NCBI GenBank assembly: GCA_016713005.1
Contig: JADJPY010000011.1
Coordinates: 558,001-622,000 of the forward strand
DNA from: Ramlibacter sp.
Lineage (GTDB): Bacteria > Pseudomonadota > Gammaproteobacteria > Burkholderiales > Burkholderiaceae_C
Length of the DNA stretch: 64,000 nt
Direction of reading: 5' to 3'
Position 1 is the stretch's first letter. Each line of letters begins with the position of its first letter. Under the pieces are notes generated by a model. It ran no database searches and was not told the origin of the DNA. It worked only from the letters and a program-made list of their open reading frames with translations. Made by a program: the position numbers and the translations under genes. Positions 18,658 through 28,762 of the stretch are shown here, piece after piece.

Positions 18658-19196
18658 CTACTCCAGCTGCGCCGGGTCCCCCGCCGGCCCGAACAGCTGC
18701 TGGTAGAGCTCCTCGATGGAGCTGACCTTGGTGAAAGACGGCTTGCGCAGCACCCGCAGGTTGAGCCGCGGTGCCTTCGTCCCCTGGGCAGTCTCCGCGT
18801 CCCTGTTCCATTTTGTGTGCTCCGCCGTTTTGAGTTCGTCCAGGCTTGGCATTGGCGTCCCCCGGAACCGCGCCGCCGAAGTAGAGGAACGGGCCCAGCT
18901 TCAGGGTGTCCGGGTCAAAGAAGACCCAGACAACGCAGCCGCTCGGTTTGGTGGCCAGCTTCAATTGAACGGTCTGCTCTTGGGTAGCACCGCCTAGCAG
19001 CGAAGCCTTCAACTGAATGTGACGCAAGATCCCGCGCGCCTCCGCCACAACGTCGTAGCCGGAGTTGTCGACCTCTGGCTTCGAGATCTCTAGCGCACCC
19101 GTCCGTGAGCCACGACAGCTTGAGCAACTCGCCAAGGAACAGGTGCTCGATGAGTCGCTCCCGGTAGGAGGACTGATGGGTGTGCTGAGTGGTCAT
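18658..19196 (-). pseudogene. Conserved protein of nuclease-like pattern, two frameshifts
   Basis: Reading through three frames from the ATG at 19196 gives a 180-residue protein. It begins RERLIEHLFLGELLKLSW, continues ALEISKPEVDNSGYDVVAEA and RHIQLKASLLGG, then GCVVWVFFDPDTLKLGPFLY, and ends in SIEELYQQLFGP. The E-x-D-x-G-Y-D and hydrophobic-Q-x-K spacing resembles the core of PD-(D/E)XK-type proteins, but this is only a pattern match. Breaks lie near 19105 (one extra base) and 18863 (one extra base in a run of five). The joined protein looks full length, so the indels may be errors. Confidence 0.5.
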
Positions 19197-19246
19197 GGTA
19201 GGGGGCGTCTGGGCCGTGGCACCTTAGCACGCGCAACAATGGAGGT

Positions 19247-19915
19247 ATGTTCACCCCGCTCCCCGACTCGCACGCCCAAGCGGCAGCCAGGATGCTGGCC
19301 GCCGGCTGGTCGCCTGCAGAAACTCCTGGGCACCTCACTGCGCCGATGCGGCACGAGAGTGGCGGCATCCACCTGATCGACGACTGGACCTGGCAGGCGA
19401 TGTGCCTGCACCAGCTGCTCCAAGCCGGCGCGCGTGGCGATGTGTCTGCCGGCTTGCGGCGGCCGCCCGCGATCGCCCCAACTTTCGGCCCCGGCACCGG
19501 CTGGCACCAGCCCGGCCAGTACAGCCCGGGTTCGATGGCCGATCGGCAAGCCATGCGCGAGGCGGCAGTGCCCTGCTCCGTGGTGGTCCTGCGCCGCCGC
19601 GGCGAGCGGATCAGCGCCGCGGAGCTCCTGCGCAACGAGCCGCCGGACGGGTTCCTGGTCTGCCAGGATCGCTACACCACACCCAACTGGTACGCATGCC
19701 TGTTCGGCGATGCGGAAATGACCAAGGAGGTGCTGCCGCGGCTGCTGCACGCCCGGCTGGAGCGCGAGAACACCGGCGTGCGCCTGTACGGGGGCATGGA
19801 AGTGGATGCCCAGGGCCGCCAGGAATGGCGCCAGGCGTGGCTTTGCACCCCAACGCCGGCGCGCGCCCGGGAGATCCTGCTGGAGATGCTGGAGCGGGAA
19901 CAGGGGCAGCTTTGA
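19247..19915 (+). CDS. Unknown soluble protein
   Basis: The 222-residue protein has no signal peptide or membrane span. It starts MFTPLPDSHAQAAARMLAAG and ends in a helical segment PARAREILLEMLEREQGQL. The frame is intact, with codon use like neighbouring genes. No family is recognised. It is divergent from the previous gene, with 50 bases between starts. From 19916 to 20123 there is no gene; that stretch is relatively AT-richer around 20040-20095. Confidence 0.55.
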   Translation: MFTPLPDSHAQAAARMLAAGWSPAETPGHLTAPMRHESGGIHLIDDWTWQAMCLHQLLQAGARGDVSAGLRRPPAIAPTFGPGTGWHQPGQYSPGSMADRQAMREAAVPCSVVVLRRRGERISAAELLRNEPPDGFLVCQDRYTTPNWYACLFGDAEMTKEVLPRLLHARLERENTGVRLYGGMEVDAQGRQEWRQAWLCTPTPARAREILLEMLEREQGQL

Positions 19916-20123
19916 TGCAGCGCGCCCGCCACACCATAGGTCCTTGGCCAGGGTAAGTTGCTGCTTGCGTATTCCGGTGCTGATGGACACGCAGTTCGGT
20001 GACGTAGTCAGACAGTTCGGCGCCACCACTGCTCCGACAACATCCTCAAACTGTGGATAACCCCGCCGGGCCGATCGATTGTGAATAACTTGCAGTCGTC
20101 GGCCGGCAGCGGCAGCTCGAACG

Positions 20124-21182
20124 TCAGTGCCGATGCTGGTGGTGCAGATCGGGCGCGTGCGGGTGGGCATGTCGAACTGGCACATGCACGTGCGGGTGGC
20201 TGTGGGAACCATGAGGCATGGGATTGTGCGGATGATCATGGTGACCATCGTCATGAGAATGCGCGTGCTCGTGCTCCAGGGCTTCGTGTTGATGCTCGTG
20301 CTCATGCCGTTCGGCCAGGTGGGTCCAAACGCCGAGAGCCATGAGGCCTCCGGCGCCTGCCATCAGCCAAGAACCTGACCGATCGCCAAGGACCAGCGCC
20401 CCAAGCGCACCCAGGAACGGAGCGCAGGCGAACACCGATCCCGTCCTGGCCGCTCCGAATCGGCGCTGGGCCAGCAGGTAAAAGCGCAGGCTCAAGCCAT
20501 AACCACATGCCCCGATCGCCAGCAGCGCGGCAGCCGCCACTATCGTGGGAGCCGCTTCCCCAAACACCATGGCCAATGCCAGGGGCACAACTCGCGCCAA
20601 GCGACGACTTCGCCAACACAACCTGCCCGGGATCACGATCGGCCAGCGCGAAGAGAGCGCGTTGTCTGTTCCCCAAGCGGCGGTGGCCACCAGCACGGCA
20701 ACCAGGCCCAGCACGCCGGCGTCTTGGCCGCTGCGCGCCTGATCGACCACCAGCAGCACACCACCGGCCAACAGCGTCAGCATGGCCAGCCAAACCCGTC
20801 GGTCCATGGTTTCGCCATAAAGGATTCGAGCTAGGCCTGCGGTGAACAGCGCCTCCATCGTCAGCATCAGGGACGCGCCTGCGCCGCTGGCGCGCTGCAG
20901 ACCCCAGGCGAGCGCCACCGGCCCGACCAATGCGCCGAAGAAGGCCACCCCGGCCAGCCAAGGCAAGTCGCGCCTTGTCAGTCGGGCCTCCTGCGAGCCT
21001 GGCTGGCGCAGCAGCGCACCCGCAACTGCAGCGCCGGCGTACAGCAGGGCCGCAGTCCAGAAGGGCCCAAGCCCATGGCCGGCGCGCTGCACCAGAGGCG
21101 TGCTCAGTCCGAACAGCGCCGCCGCCAGCGCGGCCAGCACCGCGCCGGCCACCGCGGGCCCGCGCAGGCCGGGCGTGCTCAC
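20124..21182 (-). CDS. DMT/EamA transporter with histidine-rich tail
   Basis: The 352-residue protein has about ten membrane segments in the double EamA pattern and a His-rich C-terminal tail of about 60 residues (HEHEHQHEALEHEHAHSHDD and beyond). The GTG start at 21182 overlaps the stop of the DUF6488 gene as GTGA. Near 20580-20660 the protein sequence departs from the family for about 25 residues. The adjacent frame reads ADRDPGQVVLAKSSLGA there, so two compensating indels are likely. His tails of this kind occur on nickel/cobalt exporters, so a metal substrate is plausible, although most EamA proteins move organic compounds. It is the last gene of a three-gene operon. Confidence 0.75.
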   Translation of the reverse strand: MSTPGLRGPAVAGAVLAALAAALFGLSTPLVQRAGHGLGPFWTAALLYAGAAVAGALLRQPGSQEARLTRRDLPWLAGVAFFGALVGPVALAWGLQRASGAGASLMLTMEALFTAGLARILYGETMDRRVWLAMLTLLAGGVLLVVDQARSGQDAGVLGLVAVLVATAAWGTDNALSSRWPIVIPGRLCWRSRRLARVVPLALAMVFGEAAPTIVAAAALLAIGACGYGLSLRFYLLAQRRFGAARTGSVFACAPFLGALGALVLGDRSGSWLMAGAGGLMALGVWTHLAERHEHEHQHEALEHEHAHSHDDGHHDHPHNPMPHGSHSHPHVHVPVRHAHPHAPDLHHQHRH

Positions 21183-21529
21183 TTGCCGGTGAAGTTGGCC
21201 GCCACGACGTTGCCGGGCAGGCTGAGGAACACGTACAGCGTCTGCTTGCTCGCGTCGGTCACCTGCGGGTTCTTGAAGGTGACCTTCCACTCCTTGCCCT
21301 TCTTGCCGTCTACCTGCTCGATCTTCTCGTGCTTGACCGCCTTCCAGCTCGCGTCCAGCTTGCCGGACGACACCAAGGAGTCCTTGCGCTGGGCGGCACA
21401 GGTCAGGACCGTCTCCTCAGCGGCCGGCTTGGAGCCATGAAAGTGGCAGGAGCTGCCCTTGTCGGCGAAGGCAGGAGCGGCGCCCAAGAGCGCGGCGGCA
21501 GAGACGATGGCGATGGTGAGGTGTTTCAT
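21179..21529 (-). CDS. DUF6488 family secreted protein
   Basis: The 116-residue protein has a signal peptide (MKHLTIAIVSAAALLGAAPAFA) and a short conserved body with DKGSSCHFHGSKPA, VDGKKGKEWKVTF and GNVVAANFTGK. This fits DUF6488, small periplasmic proteins found next to HupE/UreJ genes. The CHFHG motif could bind a metal. The ATG at 21529 is preceded by AAGGA. It lies between the HupE/UreJ gene and the His-tailed transporter, so a role in periplasmic metal handling is likely but unproven. Confidence 0.75.
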   Translation of the reverse strand: MKHLTIAIVSAAALLGAAPAFADKGSSCHFHGSKPAAEETVLTCAAQRKDSLVSSGKLDASWKAVKHEKIEQVDGKKGKEWKVTFKNPQVTDASKQTLYVFLSLPGNVVAANFTGK

Positions 21530-21548
21530 TGGATGTCCTTTCAGTGGG

Positions 21549-22331
21549 TCAGTTGATGTTGTCCCGGGTGGGATCGGGTTTGCTGATCTCCATGTCCTCA
21601 TGGATGTGCTTGTGCTCCTCGGTCGGGAAGCGGAAGCCGTCGGGGTCGGAGTCGTGCCAGTAGCCATGCAACTGCATCACGAGCAGCAAGCCGCCAATGA
21701 ACATCAGGGCCGTGTTCGCGGCCACTGAGAACTTGGCAAAGCTCGGGCGCCGCCGCCAGGCAGCCAGCAGCACCAGCATGGCCGTCAGGGCCGCGATCTG
21801 ACCCAGTTCGACGCCGACGTTAAAGCTCAGGATGCGGCCCAGCATGCCGGCCTTGTCCTCTCCCAACGGCAGTTGCTGCAATCGCGTGGACAGGCCAAAC
21901 CCGTGGATGAGGCCGAACGCGAACACGGCCCCGAGCATGTTGGGCGACTTCATGTCCAGGTGCCGCTGGAAGCCGCCGTTGTTGTCAAAGCCCTTGTAGA
22001 TGACGGTCAAGGCGATCACGGCGTCCACCAGCCAGTAGTTCCAGGTGATGCCCAGGAACGTGGCGAAGATCAGCGTGATGCAGTGGCCCAGTGTGAAGGC
22101 TGTGACGAACTTGGCGACATCGGCGAACCGAGTCAGGAAGAAGATCACCCCGAACAGGAACAGCAGGTGGTCGTAGCCCGTGAGCATGTGCTTGGCACCC
22201 AGCAGCGCGTACTGCAGGTAGCCGCCGGCCAGCATGGCCGCCTTGTCTTCTTCAGAGATGCCATGAGCGAGCGCTACCGCTGGTAGCAGCAACGCCGCAG
22301 CCCATGGCAAGGCGCGAACGATGAGGTTCAT
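21549..22331 (-). CDS. HupE/UreJ family membrane protein
   Basis: The 260-residue protein has a signal-like first helix and seven or so membrane segments, with the family motifs HMLTGYDHLLFLFGV, GHCITLIF and LIHGFGLS. HupE/UreJ proteins are secondary metal (nickel or cobalt) permeases. A His/Glu-rich end (EEHKHIHEDMEISKP) supports metal contact. I chose the ATG at 22331 because the signal peptide starts there; 17 more codons are open upstream. It is the first gene of the operon with DUF6488 and the His-tailed transporter. No hydrogenase or urease genes are nearby. Confidence 0.85.
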   Translation of the reverse strand: MNLIVRALPWAAALLLPAVALAHGISEEDKAAMLAGGYLQYALLGAKHMLTGYDHLLFLFGVIFFLTRFADVAKFVTAFTLGHCITLIFATFLGITWNYWLVDAVIALTVIYKGFDNNGGFQRHLDMKSPNMLGAVFAFGLIHGFGLSTRLQQLPLGEDKAGMLGRILSFNVGVELGQIAALTAMLVLLAAWRRRPSFAKFSVAANTALMFIGGLLLVMQLHGYWHDSDPDGFRFPTEEHKHIHEDMEISKPDPTRDNIN

Positions 22332-22348
22332 GAATTTTGATGTGAGGA

Positions 22349-22368
22349 GCCTGCCGATCACGGCAGGC
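22349..22368. promoter_or_regulatory. Perfect hairpin upstream of the HupE/UreJ gene
   Basis: GCCTGCCG-ATCA-CGGCAGGC is an 8-bp perfect inverted repeat with a four-base loop, 18 bases before the chosen start. It could be an operator or an RNA hairpin in the leader. A second inverted repeat, CCGGGC-TGCC-GCCCGG (22410-22425), lies between it and the next gene's stop and may be that gene's terminator. Confidence 0.4.
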
Positions 22369-22449
22369 AGAAACGCCGGCACTTGCCGACGCGACGAAGC
22401 GACGTGGAACCGGGCTGCCGCCCGGCTCAGCCGACTTGTCGGGGCGGCC

Positions 22450-23683
<1,234 letters not shown>

Positions 23684-24055
23684 TCAAGTGTCCAGATCGG
23701 CCAGTAGTTTGCGTGGGCCGTCCTCCGTAGGATGGCCGATCACCCCGCCTGAGACACCGCCAGGTACGTCCTGCTTGCCGAATCGGCGACCTGGACACGC
23801 CTTACGGCGACTTGGACGGGGGCAACACACGAAAGGACACACCGAACCAGCGCAGCTTTCTGAACACACCCCGCCCAGAAACGAAAAAGCCCGAGCTGGA
23901 ACTCGGGCTGCTCGTCCGGCCGAAGCCAGCAGAGAGACTTGAAAGGGATCTCGTGGTGGGAGTATCGGCCGCAGCGTCCCCTCCGTCAAGAGGCGGGCGC
24001 GCTGGGCAAACTCGTCCCTGCCAGGTGTGCTCCCACCCGGCGACGAAAGGAGCCC

Positions 24056-25590
24056 ATGCGGCTTGCAGTTCGCCTGCAGCGCGAGATCACTCGCCTGCAT
24101 TTCTACGATCCTGGTCAGTCCGACCGGGTGATCGCCCGAGCGATCGGGGTGTCCCCATCCACCGTCGGTGCGTTCCGCAACCGGCTACGCGGCCAATCAC
24201 TGGACTGGGCGGCGCTTCAACCACTGGACGATGAGGCCTGGCGTCACGCGCTGGGCACCCAAGACCACAGCATCGCCCAGCGCAAGCCCGCACCCGATTG
24301 GGCCTGGGTGCATGCCGAGATGCAGCGGCCCGACGCCACGCTGGAGCAGCTGTGGCGCGAGTGGCGCGAAAGCTGCCCTGACGGCGTCGCATACACGCAG
24401 TTCAGCTGCGGGTATCGAGCCTGGACGCGCCAGCTGCACGTGGTCATGCGCCGTGTTCACCGGCCCGGTGACAAGCTGTTCGTTGACTTTGCTGGTCGGA
24501 CCGTGGAGATCCGTGACCGCAACGGAGGGCCGTCCACCTTCGCGCAGGTGTTCGTCGCGGTGCTTGGCTACTCCAACCTCACTTTCGTCCACGCGGTGCC
24601 CACTCAGACCACTGCGGACTGGGTGCAGTGCCACGTGCGGTGCTTTGAGTTTCTAGGCGGCGTGCCGGCCTGGGTCGTCAGCGACAACCTGAAGGCGGCC
24701 GTCTGGCGCCGCGAGCGCGATCAGCTAATCATCAACCCCACCTACCGTGAGTGCCTGCAGCATTACGACACCGCGCCGGCGCCGACCCGCGCGCGACGGC
24801 CGAAGGACAAAGCCAAGGCCGAAGTGGGTGTCCAGATCGCACAGCGCTGGATTCTGTTCCGCCTACGCGATCGGGCCTTCTTCAGTGTCGAGGAGCTGAA
24901 CATCGAGCTGCTGAAGCTCACCGAACAGCTCAACGTCCATTCATTCAAGAAGCTGCAAGGCTGCCGGCGGCAGCGCTTCGAGGAGGGAGAGCGCGGGACG
25001 CTCAAGCCGCTGCCCCAGATGATCTTCCAGCTGTGCGACTGGCGCTACGAGGTGCGCGTGGGCGGTGACCACCACGTGGAGCACCAACGCTGCTACTACT
25101 CCGTACCGTCTCACCTGGTCGGAGAGCGCGTCGATCTGCGCACCACCGAGAACATGCTGGAGGTGTTCCATGCCGGCCGGCGGGTGGCGCTGCATGCCCT
25201 GCTGCGCGAGGCTGGCGCCAACAGCACCTCGCCAGAGCATCGGCCGCTGGCGCATCAGCGGGTTCTGGAAGGCGAGCCCAAGGCGCTGCTGCAGTGGGCG
25301 GCCAGCGTCGGGCCCAGCTGCGAAAAGATGATCGGCTACCACCTGCAGGACCGTCGCGACCTCGCCAACGGCCTGCGCGCAGCGCGTCACATGCGGAATC
25401 TGGCGCGTGACTACGGCGAGGGGCGGTTCGAGTCCGCGTGCGCGTATGCCTGGCCGCTGAATATCACCGCGCTGCGCAGCATGAACTCGATCTTGGCCAA
25501 CCAGGCTGATCTGCGGCCGCCCCGTCCCGCACCTACCCAACCCCGGCCGCTGCACCTAACGTGCGCGGCGCCCAGTATTTCGGAGAATGA
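24056..25590 (+). pseudogene. istA: IS21 transposase IstA, one frameshift near the C-terminus
   Basis: The ATG at 24056 follows GAAAGGAG. The protein has an N-terminal helix-turn-helix (DRVIARAIGVSPSTVGAFR) and a DDE integrase core beginning at DKLFVDFAGRTVEI, with SDNLKAAV supplying the second acidic residue. At about 25520-25550 the frame must shift to give the usual end NVRGAQYFGE and a stop at 25590 that overlaps istB as ATGA. Without the shift the frame runs on to 25750 inside istB. It catalyses strand transfer with IstB; activity depends on whether the indel is real. Confidence 0.85.
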
Positions 25591-26345
25591 ACGTGAGCAC
25601 AAACACCCAGAACACCAGCCAGATGCGCGAGCTGCGCCTTGCTGCTATGGCACAGGCCTACGAGCTGCAACAGGAACAGCCAAAGCTGCATCAACTCGCC
25701 TTCGACGATCGCTTCGGGTTGCTGCTGGAGGCAGAGACTGCCGCCCGTAAGTCTCGCAAGCTCAACCGGCTGGTGCGCGTGGCAAGCCTGCCCGAGACGG
25801 CAGCGTTCGAGGACCTGGACACGCGGGCGAGCCGCGGCCTCGACAAGGCATTGCTTTCGTCGCTAGCCAGCTGCAGCTGGATCGCGCGAAGGCAGAACCT
25901 GATGATCCTAGGACCTACTGGCGTTGGAAAGACTTGGCTGGCCAGTGCCTTCGGACAACAGGCATGTCGTCTTGGCATGACGGCGGCGTTTCATCGGGTC
26001 AGCGACCTGTACGGCGCGATCTCTGAGTCGGTGCTGGACGCCTCACTGCCGAAGCTGAAGGCCGCGCTCTACAAACCCAGCCTGCTGATCCTCGATGACT
26101 TCGGCATTGGAGAGATGACGCCCGTGGCTGCGCAGGTGCTGCTGGATGTCGCCGACCGTCGAATGCGCTCAGGCTCATTGCTGATTACCAGCCAGTATCC
26201 CTCTGAGAAGTGGCACGACTTCTTCCCTGATCCGACAATCGCTGACGCCGTCCTCGATCGCGTGGTGCACCAGGCGCATCGCCTGCAGCTCAAGGGTGAG
26301 TCGATGCGAAAACTCAGAGGACGGGCGGCCCTGGCATCTGCCTAA
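25587..26345 (+). CDS. istB: IS21 helper ATPase IstB
   Basis: The 252-residue protein is an AAA+ ATPase related to DnaC, with Walker A GPTGVGKTWLA (about residues 109-119), Walker B LLILDDFG and sensor motif LLITSQYP. The C-terminal ADAVLDRVVHQAHRLQLKGE is typical of IstB. It loads IstA and selects target DNA. Its ATG overlaps the istA stop as ATGA, the usual coupling. The frame is intact. Confidence 0.93.
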   Translation: MNVSTNTQNTSQMRELRLAAMAQAYELQQEQPKLHQLAFDDRFGLLLEAETAARKSRKLNRLVRVASLPETAAFEDLDTRASRGLDKALLSSLASCSWIARRQNLMILGPTGVGKTWLASAFGQQACRLGMTAAFHRVSDLYGAISESVLDASLPKLKAALYKPSLLILDDFGIGEMTPVAAQVLLDVADRRMRSGSLLITSQYPSEKWHDFFPDPTIADAVLDRVVHQAHRLQLKGESMRKLRGRAALASA

Positions 26346-26420
26346 GAGCCAATTCTGGATGGCTTGGAGCAGCCGCAAATCGACCTCTAGGCACTTTTCG
26401 CGCTTCGGGCGCGCGCAGAC

Positions 26421-27041
26421 TCACATTGCGCGAGCGCCCGCAAGTCTGGCGCTCACGATCGCCCATTGGATGTTTTGGAAGAAGGCATCAACGTACTTCG
26501 CCGCCGCAGCGCCGTAGTCGATCTGATAGGAGTGCTCGTACATGTCCATCACCAAGATTGGGACGGTCGCGGCCGGCCCATGCGCGTGGTCTGCCATCCA
26601 GTAGTTCTCTAGCTGTCGGGTGTGCAGGTTGAAGCCCAGAATTACCCACCCGGACCCCCCGGCCAACCCGGTGCCGATGCGGCGGAATTCCGCCTCCCAC
26701 TCGTCGAAGCTGCCGAAGGCTTCGGAGATCGCGTCGCGCTCGGCAGGGGCGGCCTTGCCGCTGCCCCCGAGGTTCTCGAAATAGAGTTCGTGAAGCACGA
26801 CCGAGCCGGTGCGAATCAGGTGCTCGCGCTTCAGGTCGTTGTAGACGTATGGCGGCAGGTCCTTGTCGCCTGCCGCTTGCGCCAGCCGTGCCTTGACCGC
26901 AGCCAGCGCCTTGACCGAGCCGCCGTAGTTGTTTTCCCAATGGGATCGGATCATTTGTTCGGACAGTCCTTTTAACTTGGACGGATCGAACGGCAGCGGC
27001 TTGGGCGCGTCCTGACTTTGAAATGCTGGGGGTGTGCTCAT
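26421..27041 (-). CDS. chrC: Fe-type superoxide dismutase of the chromate operon (ChrC)
   Basis: The 206-residue protein belongs to the iron/manganese superoxide dismutase fold. [12 protein letters not shown] holds the C-terminal Asp and His metal ligands, and [11 protein letters not shown] is the central motif. A His in SHWENNYGG replaces the usual His-His region, as in the ChrC subgroup. ChrC removes superoxide formed when chromate is reduced in the cytoplasm. The ATG at 27041 follows AAGGAG and overlaps the upstream stop as ATGA. It is the last gene of the chrB-chrA-small protein-chrC operon. Confidence 0.85.
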   Translation of the reverse strand: MSTPPAFQSQDAPKPLPFDPSKLKGLSEQMIRSHWENNYGGSVKALAAVKARLAQAAGDKDLPPYVYNDLKREHLIRTGSVVLHELYFENLGGSGKAAPAERDAISEAFGSFDEWEAEFRRIGTGLAGGSGWVILGFNLHTRQLENYWMADHAHGPAATVPILVMDMYEHSYQIDYGAAAAKYVDAFFQNIQWAIVSARLAGARAM

Positions 27042-27415
27042 CGTGAACTCCTTGCGAGAAAACCTTGATAAACGAGCCGCTCTCCATCGAGGTATTGCAG
27101 CTCGTTGCCGCGTCGATGCACCGAGAAGCACGCCGGCTGCGTGGTGCTGATCTCCGGCTTGAGCAAGCAAAGCTGATCACGTTCAACGGACCAGCGACCC
27201 CCCTTTGCTTTACCACTCTCGGCGCGAACAAGTCGGCCATCGACGAGGTAACGATGCTCCCAATGTCTCCCGTCCCCGACGGATTTGTTCCGGATTGCGG
27301 ACCGAATCTGGTGTTCACTCAAAGGAACGAAAGCAGTGGGACCGGTGGCTTCTGCCGGTGAGATAGCTGAACTGAGCACGAGCAGCATGCAGAGGGTGTG
27401 GACACCAGAGACCAT
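27038..27415 (-). CDS. Small secreted DUF995-like protein in the chromate operon
   Basis: The protein has a signal peptide ([18 protein letters not shown]) and a ~100-residue mature part. [35 protein letters not shown] and ACFSVHRRG resemble DUF995-type periplasmic proteins with one disulfide. The ATG at 27415 gives a clean signal peptide; a TTG at 27430 overlapping the chrA stop is the alternative. It is translationally coupled to chrC by ATGA. It is not one of the standard chr genes I know, so its link to chromate rests only on position. Confidence 0.6.
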   Translation of the reverse strand: MVSGVHTLCMLLVLSSAISPAEATGPTAFVPLSEHQIRSAIRNKSVGDGRHWEHRYLVDGRLVRAESGKAKGGRWSVERDQLCLLKPEISTTQPACFSVHRRGNELQYLDGERLVYQGFLARSSR

Positions 27416-27426
27416 ATCCTGGACCG

Positions 27427-28698
27427 TCAAGGGCTCGGCATGAACAGCCAGCCCGCCACCCCTGCGCCTACGATCGCCACCGCGATGTTGAGCTTGTTCT
27501 TCCAGGCATACAGGAACGCTAGGGCCACGACGAAGATCGACGCTGCCACCGCCAGCGAGGGCACCCGCGCGGCGGTGACAAGGGCCAGGTCGACCGTAGT
27601 CGCAGCGATCAGGCCGACCACCCCGGCGGCGACGCCGTCAAGGAAGGCATGCATTTCCTTGACCTCAAGCACTGCTTCGAGCCGGTCGTAGAAGATCAGC
27701 GAAAAGGCGAATGCCGGAAGAAAGACGCCGGCAGTCATGACAAGCGCCCCCAGCGGCCCGCCGGCAACGTAGCCCACGAAAGTGGCGAAAATGATGAGCG
27801 GCGCAGGCAGCACCCCGGACAACGCCAGGCCATCAAGAAACTGGCCATCGGTGATCCAGCCGCGACCGACCGCGTCATTGCGGATGAACGGGATCGCGGT
27901 GTAGGCGCCACCGAAGGTGAGCAGGCCTCCTTTCAATCCGGCGATGAAGATGAGCAACAGCGAAGCCTGGCCCTGGGCAATCGTCTCAACCACCGGCTGC
28001 GCGCGCGGAACCCACAGGGCCATCGCCGCGGCCACTGCAAGCGCGCTGGCGGCGACCAGCAGGGCGAGCCCGCCACGTTTGAGCATCAACAGGGCGTAGA
28101 CAACGCCGGCCGCAGGCAGGGTGATCCAGAAAGGAACGCCGGCTGCGGATGCCAATGCCGCCACGATCGCAACGGCCCACAGCCAGCGGTCCACCAGGAT
28201 GTGCTCGCCGATGCGGTGCACAGCCCGCACGATGAGGGCAATCACTGCGGCCTGCACCCCGAGGAAGGCGGCGCCCAGCGCCGTGCCGGCGATGTCCATT
28301 CGGAAGTAGAGCCATGACAGCGCCAACATCAGCAGGAAACCCGGGAGCATGAATGCCAGACCGGCAAGGACGCCGCCCAGCCGCCCCTTCGCCCGCATGC
28401 CCAGATGCACGCACAGCTCGTGCGCCTCGGGCCCGGGCAGCACCTGCATCACGGCTAGCAACCGATTGAAGCGTTCGCTCGAAATCCACCGTTCCTCGTT
28501 GACCAGTTCTCGCCGCAGCATGGCGACCTGCGCCACCGGCCCACCCCAGGCGAGGAAGCCGAATTTAAGGAAACGCAAGAAGAGCTGAAGGTACGTCAGT
28601 GGGGGAGGCACAGCCTCCCGGCCGGCGGCATCAGCGGTGATTGGGCCGTCCTGCTGCTTGAGCGTCGGATTCGGTTCTGAAGTCGAAATCGGGTTCAT
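27427..28698 (-). CDS. chrA: Chromate efflux transporter ChrA
   Basis: The 423-residue membrane protein has the two homologous halves of long-chain ChrA proteins. Each half begins with a Gly-rich motif: FLAWGGPVAQVAMLRRE in the first and LLTFGGAYTAIPFIRND in the second. VLPGPEAHELCVHLG is also characteristic. ChrA exports chromate from the cytoplasm by a chemiosmotic mechanism. It starts 64 bases after chrB stops and is followed by the small secreted protein and chrC. The frame is intact. Confidence 0.93.
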   Translation of the reverse strand: MNPISTSEPNPTLKQQDGPITADAAGREAVPPPLTYLQLFLRFLKFGFLAWGGPVAQVAMLRRELVNEERWISSERFNRLLAVMQVLPGPEAHELCVHLGMRAKGRLGGVLAGLAFMLPGFLLMLALSWLYFRMDIAGTALGAAFLGVQAAVIALIVRAVHRIGEHILVDRWLWAVAIVAALASAAGVPFWITLPAAGVVYALLMLKRGGLALLVAASALAVAAAMALWVPRAQPVVETIAQGQASLLLIFIAGLKGGLLTFGGAYTAIPFIRNDAVGRGWITDGQFLDGLALSGVLPAPLIIFATFVGYVAGGPLGALVMTAGVFLPAFAFSLIFYDRLEAVLEVKEMHAFLDGVAAGVVGLIAATTVDLALVTAARVPSLAVAASIFVVALAFLYAWKNKLNIAVAIVGAGVAGWLFMPSP

Positions 28699-28762
28699 CT
28701 CTGTTTTGGCGAAAATTGGCGCGAAGGGCGTCTATGTGTCGGAGGTGGTGAGAGCGTTCAGG

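Larger units (their letters stand above)
23686..26345 (+). mobile_element. IS21 family insertion sequence
   Basis: The element contains istA and istB in the usual overlapping order. Its left end begins near GTGTCCAGATCGGCC (23687), with an inverted partner TCGGCGACCTGGACAC at about 23783-23798 and a related CGACTTGGACGG near 23808, fitting the multiple end sites of IS21. The right end could not be found; it lies after 26345 or has been lost before the chrC gene. The left side abuts the start codon of the interrupted Cys-containing gene. No target duplication could be confirmed. Confidence 0.8.

Noticed and set aside
26421..27041. Housekeeping sodB
   Set aside because: It is the last gene of the chrB-chrA operon with overlapping start, and the sequence is of the ChrC subgroup.
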